DNA from: Marchantia polymorpha subsp. ruderalis
Taxonomy: Eukaryota > Streptophyta > Marchantiopsida > Marchantiales > Marchantiaceae
Assembly: GCA_037833965.1 (NCBI GenBank)
Contig: AP031354.1
Span: 22,794,001 to 22,858,000, forward strand
Direction: 5' to 3'
Length of the DNA stretch: 64,000 nt
The notes beneath the pieces were generated by a model. It was not told the origin of the DNA, made no database searches, and saw only the letters and a list, made by a program, of their open reading frames with translations. Positions 20,037-30,091 of the stretch are shown piece by piece. How positions within the stretch are numbered: the first letter of the stretch is position 1; every line of letters begins with the position of its first letter. The translations under genes were made by a program, and so were the position numbers.

Positions 20037-22241
20037 ATGGACGGTATGTACGGGGCCATGAAGGGCCCACGGCGGTACTCTGGTGCAGTGGGCACCATTG
20101 AGTTGGATGATTTCATCCAGGAGTTTGACACGTGGTGCGATATGCAGTTCTTGCGTAACCCCGCGTTGTTTACACCCTTCTTTGCATGGAAGGGGTTGTT
20201 TCAGCATCTGGAGGGACCTCCCATGGATGACTACCATGAGTTTGGGAGAGAGTATGCTGTGGAGATTGACGCATGGAGGCGTCATTGGTCTCCAAACTAT
20301 ACGTCGATCACCCAGGGTGGTGTTGGTACCAGTGGAGGTGCGAGTGGTAGCATCACCGATGGTACTAGTGGAGCAGGTACCACCAGCGGTGCTGTTGGCG
20401 TTGCCAGCACGAGTGGAGAGACTACTTGCGTACCTTCGTTCAGCCCCATTCCTGAGTTCTTCAAGAGGTTGAGGAAGAACTATCAGGGGGTGAGGACAGA
20501 GAAGTTGAGGAGTCTCCAGGAGTTTGAGCGGAAGACTGGTGAGAGTCTTCGGGAGGCATACACGCGTATGCGGCGGTTGATCTCAGTTACTCACGGTGTA
20601 ACTGAGGCACAGGCAGTCCAGTATTGGTACAGGATACTGGACAGAGAGCTACGGCGGAGGGTTCGGGATGCTACCCTCTTGAGCGATGCGTCACCGACAT
20701 TGGCCTATGTGTTTGCTCTTTCTGAGAAGATTGAGCTTAACATAGTGGAGGAGAGAGTGGTGACTTCTTCATTCGCTAGAGACGCAGCCACTACCTCTCG
20801 TGTCCCGCAGAGCACGGCACAGTCTAGACCCTTTGGTGGTGGTAGTGGTGGGGGTCGCGGAGCGCAGACACGACACCAGACAGCCGCTAGAGATACAGGG
20901 GCACGTGCACTAGTGCCGTCGTTTGCTGGCCAGCAGCAGGGACCAGCATGTTGGACATGTGGAGGGGATCATCGGCGGAGAGATTGTCCCCAGGAGGCCG
21001 GAGGTCAGAGTTCACAGGCTAGACCCCAGTCAGCACAGGTGGTGTGTGACCACTGTGGTCGAGCAGGTCATACTCGAGATCGGTGTTTTGACCTTCATCC
21101 AGAGTTGACATCTGGTGGTAGAGGTCGTGGTGGTGATGCTTCTCGAGGTCGAGGTGGCCGTGCTGGTAGAGGTGGTCGAGGTGCCGGTGTAGTTGGACGT
21201 CCTGTAGCGAGTGCTACTTCGGCTACAGAGAGCGCGATGGCTGCTCGTATTGAGCAGTTGGAGCAGAGGCTTGCTGCTATGGTGAGTTCTGGGGCGAGCA
21301 CTTCCACCTCTTACGAGGAAGAGGATTTCCCTTATCTAGCGAGTGCAGCACAGGTGGAGGCATCGGTTGCAATGACTAGAGGTGCAGCTCGAGCTCTAGA
21401 GCCACGCGGGGCGACAGGGGAGTTGGATCCTCAGAGGGGTGAGGGTGGGCGTCAGGCCAGACTTCCCCAGTCGTTTTTGCTGTCAGAGGTGGGCAGTACT
21501 TCATCCATGAGACCTGTACCACCCAGTGGCCTTAGTGGGAGGACTGAGACATCTACGTCACGTGTGGTGGACACGGACACACCATCTAGTGCAGTGACGC
21601 GGATGGCTAGCTCAGTGATGAGATCTCCATTGTTTTCAGCTATGGAGCTGATAGACTCTGGGATCGACTTGGCTCGAGTTTTTCGTGCAGCAGCCACGTT
21701 GTGTGAACGTGGGAGTATTCCTGCTACGAGTGCCGACATAGGTGAGACTATTGGTGAGGAGCTATCCTCTACAACTCCATCGAGCGATGAGTCGACATGG
21801 CAGGCGGCAGCGGCACGGATGGAGTCCTTGCCAGCCCGACCAGCCATTGATCGGGAGAGGGTTGTCCCTGGTGTGTGTATGGTGGACAACCGGAGCGGTG
21901 TATTTCACTTGGTGAGTGCTACAGGGCAGGTGTATGTCCCAGCCAGAGTGTTGCTGGATTCTGGTGCACAGCCTTTGATGTTGGGCAAGATTGCCTGCAT
22001 TAGTTTGGGAGTTCGGAGGTCCGAGTTGGAGCCTTGTCCGTTCCAGATTCAGACATCACTCGGTGGCACCAGCGACAGGTCTTACAGGATGACCAGAGAG
22101 CGCATATCAGTGCAGTTGAGGCATGGTCATGCTCAGGATAGCTCGCAGTTTGGAGTTCGAGCGGTGGTTACATCCGCAGAGTCATATGATGTGCTTGTTG
22201 GTGGAGCGGTGTTATATCCGATGGGATTTCGGATGTTGTGA
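20037..22241 (+). CDS. Gag-protease polyprotein of element H (734 aa)
   Basis: The frame is open from 19785, but the first ATG is at 20037 (MDGMYGAMKG), a natural Gag start. Residues to about 250 are a retrotrans_gag capsid region (FIQEFDTWCD; LQEFERKTGESLREAYTRMRR). Two zinc knuckles follow (CWTCGGDHRRRDC and CDHCGRAGHTRDRC), then an Arg/Gly-rich basic stretch. A C-terminal retropepsin fold carries the active-site motif LLDSGAQ and a final segment YDVLVGGAVLYPMGF. Proteins of this kind normally continue into RT, but here translation stops directly after the protease. The frame has no internal stop, although the element is nested three levels deep. It is not closely related to the gag at 12363-14264. 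Confidence 0.85.
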   Translation: MDGMYGAMKGPRRYSGAVGTIELDDFIQEFDTWCDMQFLRNPALFTPFFAWKGLFQHLEGPPMDDYHEFGREYAVEIDAWRRHWSPNYTSITQGGVGTSGGASGSITDGTSGAGTTSGAVGVASTSGETTCVPSFSPIPEFFKRLRKNYQGVRTEKLRSLQEFERKTGESLREAYTRMRRLISVTHGVTEAQAVQYWYRILDRELRRRVRDATLLSDASPTLAYVFALSEKIELNIVEERVVTSSFARDAATTSRVPQSTAQSRPFGGGSGGGRGAQTRHQTAARDTGARALVPSFAGQQQGPACWTCGGDHRRRDCPQEAGGQSSQARPQSAQVVCDHCGRAGHTRDRCFDLHPELTSGGRGRGGDASRGRGGRAGRGGRGAGVVGRPVASATSATESAMAARIEQLEQRLAAMVSSGASTSTSYEEEDFPYLASAAQVEASVAMTRGAARALEPRGATGELDPQRGEGGRQARLPQSFLLSEVGSTSSMRPVPPSGLSGRTETSTSRVVDTDTPSSAVTRMASSVMRSPLFSAMELIDSGIDLARVFRAAATLCERGSIPATSADIGETIGEELSSTTPSSDESTWQAAAARMESLPARPAIDRERVVPGVCMVDNRSGVFHLVSATGQVYVPARVLLDSGAQPLMLGKIACISLGVRRSELEPCPFQIQTSLGGTSDRSYRMTRERISVQLRHGHAQDSSQFGVRAVVTSAESYDVLVGGAVLYPMGFRML

Positions 22242-22821
22242 TACCTTTGTGTGTGGACACTCTCGTTCCTTGTGTATGTATGTGTGAGTTGTGAGTAGAG
22301 CATGTCAGCGATGTATGATGTATGGCGATACTGAGTAGCACGACAAGGCGAACTTCCTTCGTCCGCGCATAGGACAAAACTTTCTTCGCCTGTGCGTAGG
22401 CGGAAAGCTGAGTATCCTGCGACCTTCATAGCTCCCGGAGTCCTCATCCATTTGTGGCGTTCTTGGGCTCGTTGGAATCAGCGCGTCGAGCTCTTTCATA
22501 CAAGACCCTAATCAAGTCAAGGCGTTTGGGGATTGCCCTAATTCTGAAGGATCCCTCTAGCGTCGAAGGCGCAGCGCCGAAGACGGATTTTGCGCCTTGC
22601 GCCGAAGGAATCATACCTTCAGAGCTCGCAGGGAGGGTGGTGCCCGTCCCTGACGTTGCACCCTAGTCCTAGATCCTACGAGTTCCCGTGAGAATCTCTG
22701 CGATCTTCCGAATTCACTCTGTTTTGATGCACCGGAGGCTATTTACACTGCTGCCGCGGTACAGTTTTCCAAAAATGTTTTAATTTCCTCAAAATTACCA
22801 AAAGTGGAGTACCACAGCATT

Positions 22822-24777
22822 GCAGTGGACCTCGAAAAGGTCAAGGTTATACTCGAGCTTGAGCCACCAACGAATCTGAGGGAGCTTTGAGCATTCTTGG
22901 GTCATGTGGGCTACTACCGAAGATTCATACACATGTATGCAATCTTGGCGGCCGACCTGACCAAATTGTTAAAGAAGGACGAGCCTTACGCTTGGGGTGC
23001 GAAGCAGCAGTCAGCATTCGAGGCTCTTAAAGCGAAACTCACGACTGCTCCGGTACTGAGGAGTCTAGACTGGGATCGACCCTTCCATGTTTACGTCGAC
23101 ACATCTGCATTCGCCATCGGCGTCGTCTTGAGACAGAAGGATGACAACAAAAAGGATTACCCAATTTATTTCGCGAGCCGTCAGCTGTCTCTAGCAGAGA
23201 GGAAGTACACCACGACAGAGAGAGAAGCGTTGGGGATGGTGTACTCCTGCAAAAAATTTCGACACTACTTAATCTGCTACGAGTTTGTGTTCCATGTGGA
23301 TCACTACGCATTGCAACACCTAGTCAAGAAAGCCGACCTGTCCGGTCGGATAGCCAGATGGGTGCTGTTGCTACAGGAGTTCACCTACACGGTCCAGACC
23401 CGGAAAGGGGTGCATCACGAAAATGCAGATTACTTATCCAGATTATGGACCCAGCCTACCGAGGAGGAACTGGTGGACAACTTTCCGGACGAACAATTGT
23501 TTCAGTTGTCTGCTGGACAGGCGTCCCGCTATGCAGAGCTGTACCGATACCTGCTAACGCTTCAGTGTCCCGACGGCATGGACTTATAACAAAGGACTGT
23601 CTTTATTCATAAGGCGGGCCCGTACCAACTCCAACAGGGAGTTTTGTTCAAGAAGATGGCAGACGAACGTTTGTGCAGATGCCTGGAGGAAACAGAGGTC
23701 CCAAGAGTAGTAAGCGCGATGCACACCGAAGATGCGGGTGGACACTATGCCACCTGGAATACAGTCACGAAGATTGTAAATGCGGGGTATTGGTGGCCGA
23801 CTATGTTTAAGGATGTTCTCGATTACATCCAAAAATGCGATAGTTGCCAAAGGACAGGGAGACCAACGCCTACAACCCGGTGGCCCCTGACTCCCATCAT
23901 GCCTCTAGCACCTTTTGAGAAGTGGAGCATCGACTTTGTAGGGCCGATACAACCGGTGACTAGGAACACACGAAGGCGCTACATTCTGGTAGCTACGGAC
24001 TACGCCACCAAGATGGTGGAGGCCAAGGCCACGAGAAGAGATGATGCAGCCACAGTAGCAGCCTTTTTGTTCGAGTCGATCATCACGCGCTACGGGTGTC
24101 TTTCGGAGCTAATCAGCGACCGAGGCACACACTTTTTGAACCAAATAATCGAAGATCTGACACGGCATTTCCACATCAAGCACCGGAAGACTACCCCATA
24201 CAATCCCAAGGCAAATGGATTGACGGAGAAGTCCAATGGTCTGTTGTGTAAAATACTGCTCAAGGTCACGGTAAACCACGCTTACGACTGGGATACGAAG
24301 TTAGCAGCAGCTCTGTGGGCGTACCAGACAGTTGAGAAAATTACGACGAAACAGACACCATACTTTCTGGTGTATGGTCAGCATCCGATCCTCCCGAATG
24401 AATTCGAAGTACCCATCCAACGAACGTTGGACTTACAGAGGGTGAGTGCGGAGGAGAGTCAGCTCTACAGGTTACAGGAGGTCATGCTACTGGAAGAAAG
24501 GCGACGAGAAGCCGAGGAGAGCACCAGGAGAATTCAGCTCCGCAGAAAGGAGAGATACGATAAGAAGATCAAACCTGTACTCCTTCAGAAGGGCGATTTG
24601 GCGTTGCTCTACAACAGCAGGCATGCCAGATTCCCAGGCAAACTGCACCTAAGATGGATGGGACCATACAAGGTAGTCGAAGTCTTTTCGAATGGATCCA
24701 TCCAACTTGCGGATTTAACCGGAGATTTATTAGGCACCCGAGTGAATGGGTGGCGGTTAAAGAAATATCACGTATGA
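22822..24777 (+). pseudogene. RNase H and integrase part of pol (copy 2), two in-frame stops
   Basis: Continues the RT frame after LTR G. The connection region (FLGHVGYYRRFIH) leads into RNase H, with D in HVYVDTSAF, E in TTEREALG and D in FHVDHYAL. Integrase follows with CDSCQRTGR and the DDE residues in SIDFVGP, SDRGTHF and LTEKSNG. A TGA replaces an expected codon after NLREL near 22888, explicable as CGA to TGA. A TAA follows GMDL at 23587-23589, where copy 1 has GAA. From 23590 to 24777 the frame is open. There is no chromodomain. A polypurine tract and LTR D follow. Confidence 0.92.
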
Positions 24778-24801
24778 GTGTTCGCGTGGGCGCTCACAAT
24801 T

Positions 24802-24812
24802 GAGGAGGGGAG
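24802..24812 (+). other. Polypurine tract of gypsy copy 2
   Basis: GAGGAGGGGAG lies directly before CA and TGTGGTACC, 24 bp after the integrase stop. Matches the tract at 1277-1287. Confidence 0.85.
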
Positions 24813-26032
24813 CATGTGGTACCTCACTTTTGGTATTTTTGAGGAAATTAAAACATTTTTGGAAAACAGTACCGCGGCAGTAGTGTAAATAGCCTTCGGT
24901 GCATCAAAACAGAGTGAAATCGGAAGATCGCAGAGATTCTCGAGAGAACTCGTAGAATCCAGGAGTGGGGTGCAACGTCGGGGACAGACATCACTCTCCC
25001 TGCGGGCTCTGAAGGTATGACCCCTTCGGCGCAAGGCGCAAAATCCGCCTTTGGCGCTAGAGGAATCCTTCAGAATTTGGTCAATTCCCGAACGCCTCGA
25101 CTTGGTTAGGGTCTTGTTGAAAAGAGCTCGATGCGCTGATTCCAACGAGCCCAAGAACGCCACGAACGGATGAGGACTCCGGGAGTTATGAAGGTAGCAA
25201 GATACTCAGCTTCTCGCCTACGAGTAGGCGAGGAAAGTTTTGTCCTATGCGCGGACGAAGGCAGTTAGCCTACGCGTAGGCGAAATAGGGTTTGACGTAG
25301 GCGCGATATCCGCCGCGAATGTCGCCTACGCGTAGGCGAGGAAACCTCTGCCCAGGCGGACGAGCGAAGTCCGCCTACGCACAGGCGCTTCGGCGTCGGC
25401 GGGAAATCCGCCTTCGGCCCTAGAAATGCGCCTTCGGGGGTAGAAATTGTACGGCGCCTTCCGCGCCAGCGCAACAGCGCGGACGGGCGAGAAACCAGCG
25501 GAGTAGTAAAATCCGTACGGACTGTACGGACGGGACGGATGGATGCGCTTTTGGTCAGACGGAGTTGCGGCGGCGAGAGCGCCGACGGAGAGACAAGAAA
25601 CGGACAGTCTGGACAGAGTCTGTTGACCGCGGTCAACGCCTTCCGCGCCAGCGCAACAGCGCGGACGGAATTTGCCTACGCGCAGGCGAGCGCCTACGCA
25701 CAGGCGTGTGAAGTTCCGCGCCGGCGGAGATTCCACCTACGCAGAAGGGAGTTCAACTTTTGTCCGATGCGCGGACGATCGCCTTCGGCGGAGGAGGATT
25801 GGCCGAGGAGCGGTACGAACGAGTGTAGCGCGCAAGGCGAGAAATCCGCCTTCGGCGCTGCGCACCCATGTCCGCGGCGTAGTACGCTAGCGGAGTTCAA
25901 ATTTGCCAATTCGAGCGTGTGAGTTAAATCAGCGTCGGCGGAGCGTGAAGCCGCGCGTGAGAATGGAGACCGTTTTAGCGTAGAGCCGGCGTGGCCATCA
26001 AGTGATTCGACCCTCACGACCAAGAGCCGACC

Positions 26033-29028
26033 ATGACCTTCGACCGGGGGACGGAGGGCGCCCCATTCTTGAATTCGCGATTTCATTTTCTAGTGCGAGC
26101 TGCGCGCATCTACCTGCTAGCTGCTAAACATTCCAGACATCGCCGCGTGGAGGATTACTGGTTGATTGAGAGTGAATTGAGTGCGCGCGATTTGGAATTG
26201 AGTGAGATTAGAGTTCGCAGAGGGAGCAAGGAGATTGAGCGGAACAGAGAGAGAACCAGCGAGCAAGTGAATTTCAAGAACGCAATGTCGAAGTTGAGCA
26301 GATTGCGGATGCTGCCGCTCCGGCTTCCACAGAACGGGTTGCGTGCCTACGAGGAACGGCTGATTGCAAGAAAGCTCGATTTCTTGCTGTGGGGATGGAA
26401 TTACATTTGTGTGGATATTGTGCGCGAGTGGCTAGAGCCACAGCGACCACCTTCGCGCGGATTGCGTCCGCACGTCGATCGGTGGACCGTCCAAGATTGG
26501 GCGCAGGCATTGGGGAGGTGTGCCGGCATCGAAGGGCACCTTCTCTTTGATCGTGAGAGCGTCAAGGTGTCGAAGCAAGACGAGGCGCAATTTGTGGAAT
26601 TGTTCAAGCGGGAGAGGTCTACCAAGAATGGGTACAAGACCCGCGACTACAAAGATCGCTCCGCCGAACTTTAGCGGCGGCGCTGCTGCAATTGCTGCAG
26701 CCACACCGCGCTTGCTACATCACCTTGTGGCAATTTTCTTTTGTGGAGCTCATCATCGAGGGAGCTCCAATTCACTGGGCGAGCATCCTGCACAGAGTGA
26801 TGCGACAGCACGCATTCGAGGAGAAGGGGGGAACTCTTAATCACCTCTCCCCTTTCTTGATCAATTTCTATCGTCAGAGAAATTGTTTGACCGCGGCGGA
26901 GGTCGCTCGTTTTCCGCCATTGTCCGTCGACCATCCCGGGAAGTATGTGCGGGATAACGATGTCGACACCGATGCGGAGGATTCACCAGCTTCTACTCCA
27001 CCGAGGCGGAGGGACGAGGGAAGAAACACACCCGCAGCAAGAGTGCCGCGGAAGCGTCGATGGAGAGAGGAGTCCGAGGAGGAGCAGCATCGAGAAACCA
27101 CTGCTCCCATACGATAGCGGCCACTGCACGAAGTGTGCAGCCGGCCGAAGCAGAAGGCGCGCAGGCTTGTGTTACCAGCCAGCAGCGCAGACACGGCGAC
27201 GATCGCCACGGAGAAGGGAAGTGCATCGCCGGAGAGGATCGAGAGAGCGCGGACGTCTGCAGGAGCGACGGACCACGCTACACCTCCGACGGACGAGAGG
27301 CGGCCTTCGGGCCAAGGGCCTCCGGAGTTACCACGTGCGATGCGGACGAGTGTTCCGCCTGCGCACAAGCCGCCTACGCACAGGCAGGATTCACCCCCGG
27401 TACAACGTAGGAAGGGGAAGGAGCCGGCGGAAGATCCGCCTTCGGGTCAAGGGCCTTTAGGACCAGACCCTCCGGCGTACAACGCGCCGCGATTTGCGCC
27501 TTCGGCGCGAGGACCTTCGGGTCAGCGAGTTTTGAGTAGGGAGTGTGCAGAGGCCGCACCTTCGGCGGGTAATCCGCCGGTAGATGCGCCTTCGGCGGTA
27601 GGGCCTTCGGGGCCAGGGACATCAGGCGAGCGGCCTCCGGCTATGTCGCCTTCGGCGATAGTCGCCTTCGGCGCTGCGCCTGCGGCGGACAAGGCGCCAG
27701 TATTTGCGCCTACGCACAGGCCAGACACAGCCCTCGCGCAGGACCGATCGAGGGAGAAGGACCTAACGGAGGAGCGGATTGTCTGTCCGCGGGACGAAAT
27801 TCGGGTGCGCTATGCGCAATTACACCCCGCGCAGACACATTCCGCTCGATCGCCTTCGGCGGCGGGCGTCGGCGGCGAAGAGGACACAGTCGACGATCGA
27901 CAGGCAGGGGATGGGGATGTAGCACGACCACATTCACCCACCGCCTTGGACATTTTAGCGGGGAGCAGCGAAGCTGCAGGAGTGCCTGCGGCGGCAGCAA
28001 CCGTAGACAACGTGGAGCCCCACTCGGGTTAGTCGCCAACGCAATCAATGGCGACTGAAATCCTTCCCTCGGATGATGACGACGGAGGCTCCACAGAAGC
28101 AATGTCGGGGTCAGGAGATACCGAGGAGGAGGAGGAGGAAATTGTTGGAGCGCCGGCGGCGGCGCTCTCTGAGCAAGTACTACCTCTGCTGAAGTACTTG
28201 GATCGCAAATTTGATAAATACGCCGATCCACTCCAGCCGGGGTCCTACATCGAATCAGTGCGCAGGTGGACTCGCACTAAAGTCCACACCAGTAAGCTAC
28301 TAGCTAGGGTGGACCGGGAGTTGAAGGATTTGCGGGAGAAGCATGACTGTTTGTGGGGACAGTATAATCTCGTGCAGAAGACACACACCCACTACGACGC
28401 ATTGAAGAAGGCGAGACTAGAAGAGCTCACCAGGGATGTGGTGAAGACTACGGAGGAATTGATTTATGAGAAGACTCAGAATCAGATTCTGTCAGAGGAG
28501 CTCGTGCGATAGACGCGGTTGTTGGCGGAATGTCAGCTCGCACGACAGGCGGATGAGGAATTGATCCGCAGGCTACAGTCGGAGTGCGGGGAATTGAGAG
28601 CTCAGCGTGCGGAGGCCGAATCGCAGTTGGTGGTAATTGAAGATGATCGCAGGCGAGAGGCAGATCGCATGAAGGAGGAGATGGCGAGGCGAGTCGCCCA
28701 CTGTCTCAAAGGCTACGCCCACTGGGAAGTGGCGGCGCAGGAGAAACTCACACTGCGTGAGTTGGAGCTTCGTGCAGCCGGGTTGTTGTCAGGTGACAGT
28801 AGGAGTCGGCGGAAGGTGGCGAAGAAGTTAGACTCTTTTTTGTCGAAGGCGCGGGATACCATGTCCACCCTCGAGGCGGAGGTGTCCGCGGCGTTGCAGC
28901 GTTTGGGACTGCACAGTGGAGCGGAAGACTGGCTGGGTAGGGAGTTAGTGCGCGGCAGTCCGTCGCACAGGAGGCGAAGCACAGGTTCCGCGGAGTGTAG
29001 TGTAGCGTGGTTCCGTGCATGCGTGTAG
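26033..29028 (+). pseudogene. U3 ORF of LTR D, broken
   Basis: Starts at the conserved ATG (MTFDRGTEGAPF) and follows the intact protein throughout. It has a frameshift near 26660 (after TRDYKDR), a TAG at about 27115 where a Gln codon is expected, a TAG near 28030 and a TAG near 28510 (again in place of CAG). Some of these stops fit single C-to-T changes. The N-terminal region, acidic run and coiled coil are otherwise well conserved at the protein level. Confidence 0.85.
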
Positions 29029-29064
29029 CGTAGTGAAGTGTAGTGCTAGTTAGGACTTAGAAGG

Positions 29065-29070
29065 TATAAA
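29065..29070 (+). promoter_or_regulatory. TATA box of LTR D
   Basis: TATAAA 36 bp after the U3 ORF stop, followed by the CAAGGC/GCCTTG hairpin at 29077-29093. Confidence 0.6.
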
Positions 29071-30091
29071 GTAGTTCAAGGCGTCTTGCCTTGGGTTCTT
29101 TCCCAATTTCGGAAGTGCAGATCAGGAACTCATTTTCTCTGCCTGTTTGTGTCCTTACTTCTGTCACCACGCAAGAGGAGCTACAACTTGGCGTTCCGCA
29201 TTTTGTAGCTAAAGGCCTTCGGCCGAATGTTCAGAGCTAGTACATTGGTTAGAGACTTGAGCAGTTCGGATCTGCACCTGCGGGTGATTGCCGATGCTCA
29301 GAGCCAGTGACTAGTTAGATACTTGAATAGTTTCGCCCCTACACCTTTGAGTGTTTATTCCTGATTGTACTCCTTCGGGATTTTTCCCCTGAATGCCAAA
29401 GTGAAGTTTTGCTACTTCGTGTAAGCCTTGGTTGTAAATTCAGGTTACGCTGCAGCAGGTGCCTTTGGGGTAACCCCTGTAGTATTTCTGGGAATGACAA
29501 GTGCCTAAGAATTCAAACTCTTCAATAGACTGTTATGGTGTGTTACTGGAATGTTTCTCAGTGAGTCCTTCAGTGCGGACTTGTGTTCTCTGCGCGTTTT
29601 GTGAGTTGAGAGTGTTGTTCACCGCGTATGAGTGACTTCGATCCAAAGTAGGCAATCCAAACCGGGTTTCCTACGCTAGCAGCAAGCTAGTGGAAGTGTT
29701 GTAAAAGCCGGAGTTGGGAGTCACTACCCGCAGCTTCGCTGAGTGTACCCTTGAGGGACTTTCCCCCTGAAATCTTGAAGTAGAGGTCCTAACGGATCTC
29801 TGGGTTGTGTTTCTGTAGTTTTAGGTGTGTGTGTGTGTGTGTGTTACGCTGCACTGTGCGACCTCCGAGTGCGCTCCGAGTGGACACTTGCAGTATTTCT
29901 GGGAGTGACAGTCGCCTGAGAATTCAAACTCCTCAATAGTCTATTAAACGTGACACTTTGTACCCTGTGTGTTCCTCTGTCCCTGTGGGTTCGACCTTTC
30001 TACCACTATATTGCAGTTTTAGTCTTTAGTGGGTTATTACACTGAGGTACCTGGATCGTAAGATGGAGAAGTAGGCAGAGAAAGTTCGCCT

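Larger units (their letters stand above)
16798..22345 (+). mobile_element. Element H: TG...CA-bounded insert with a gag-protease ORF only
   Basis: It starts TGTCATGGCTC and ends GTAGCACGACA, so the ends form a short inverted TGTC(A/G)TG. The LTR G sequence is continuous across it, with a 4-bp duplication AGGC at 16794-16797 and 22346-22349. A TATA box at 17064 is followed by a leader of almost 3 kb, then a single gag-protease ORF that stops about 100 bp from the right end. No RT, RNase H or integrase is present. I see no direct repeat of the first few hundred bases at the right end, so no LTR pair. It may be a non-autonomous gag-only element, a solo LTR containing gag, or a deletion derivative. 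Confidence 0.7.
15672..22816 (-). mobile_element. Inverted giant LTR, copy G, inserted in pol of gypsy copy 2
   Basis: The plus strand starts TGTAATAACCCACTAAAGG and ends GGAGTACCACA, the reverse of the LTR ends. A perfect 5-bp target duplication, GCATT, is at 15667-15671 and 22817-22821. Pol homology is continuous across the site once the insert is removed. Most of U5, R and the U3 ORF (about 4 kb) is deleted at about 15907, where a short CTGCTAG/CTAGCAG-rich filler joins the U5 end to the ORF start. A second element (H) splits it at 16798-22345. Confidence 0.9.
24815..30041 (+). mobile_element. Giant LTR, copy D (3' LTR of gypsy copy 2)
   Basis: A full-length LTR of 5,227 bp from TGTGGTACC to GGGTTATTACA. 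It has about 1.2 kb of palindrome-rich leader, a broken U3 ORF, a TATA box at 29065, a hairpin at 29077-29093 and R-U5. Its palindromes mostly read CCTACGCGTAGG or CCTACGCACAGG, unlike the CCTGTGCACAGG of copies A-C. Together with the preceding integrase and polypurine tract it proves that the unit is an LTR. An LTR fragment (E1) follows directly. Confidence 0.92.
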
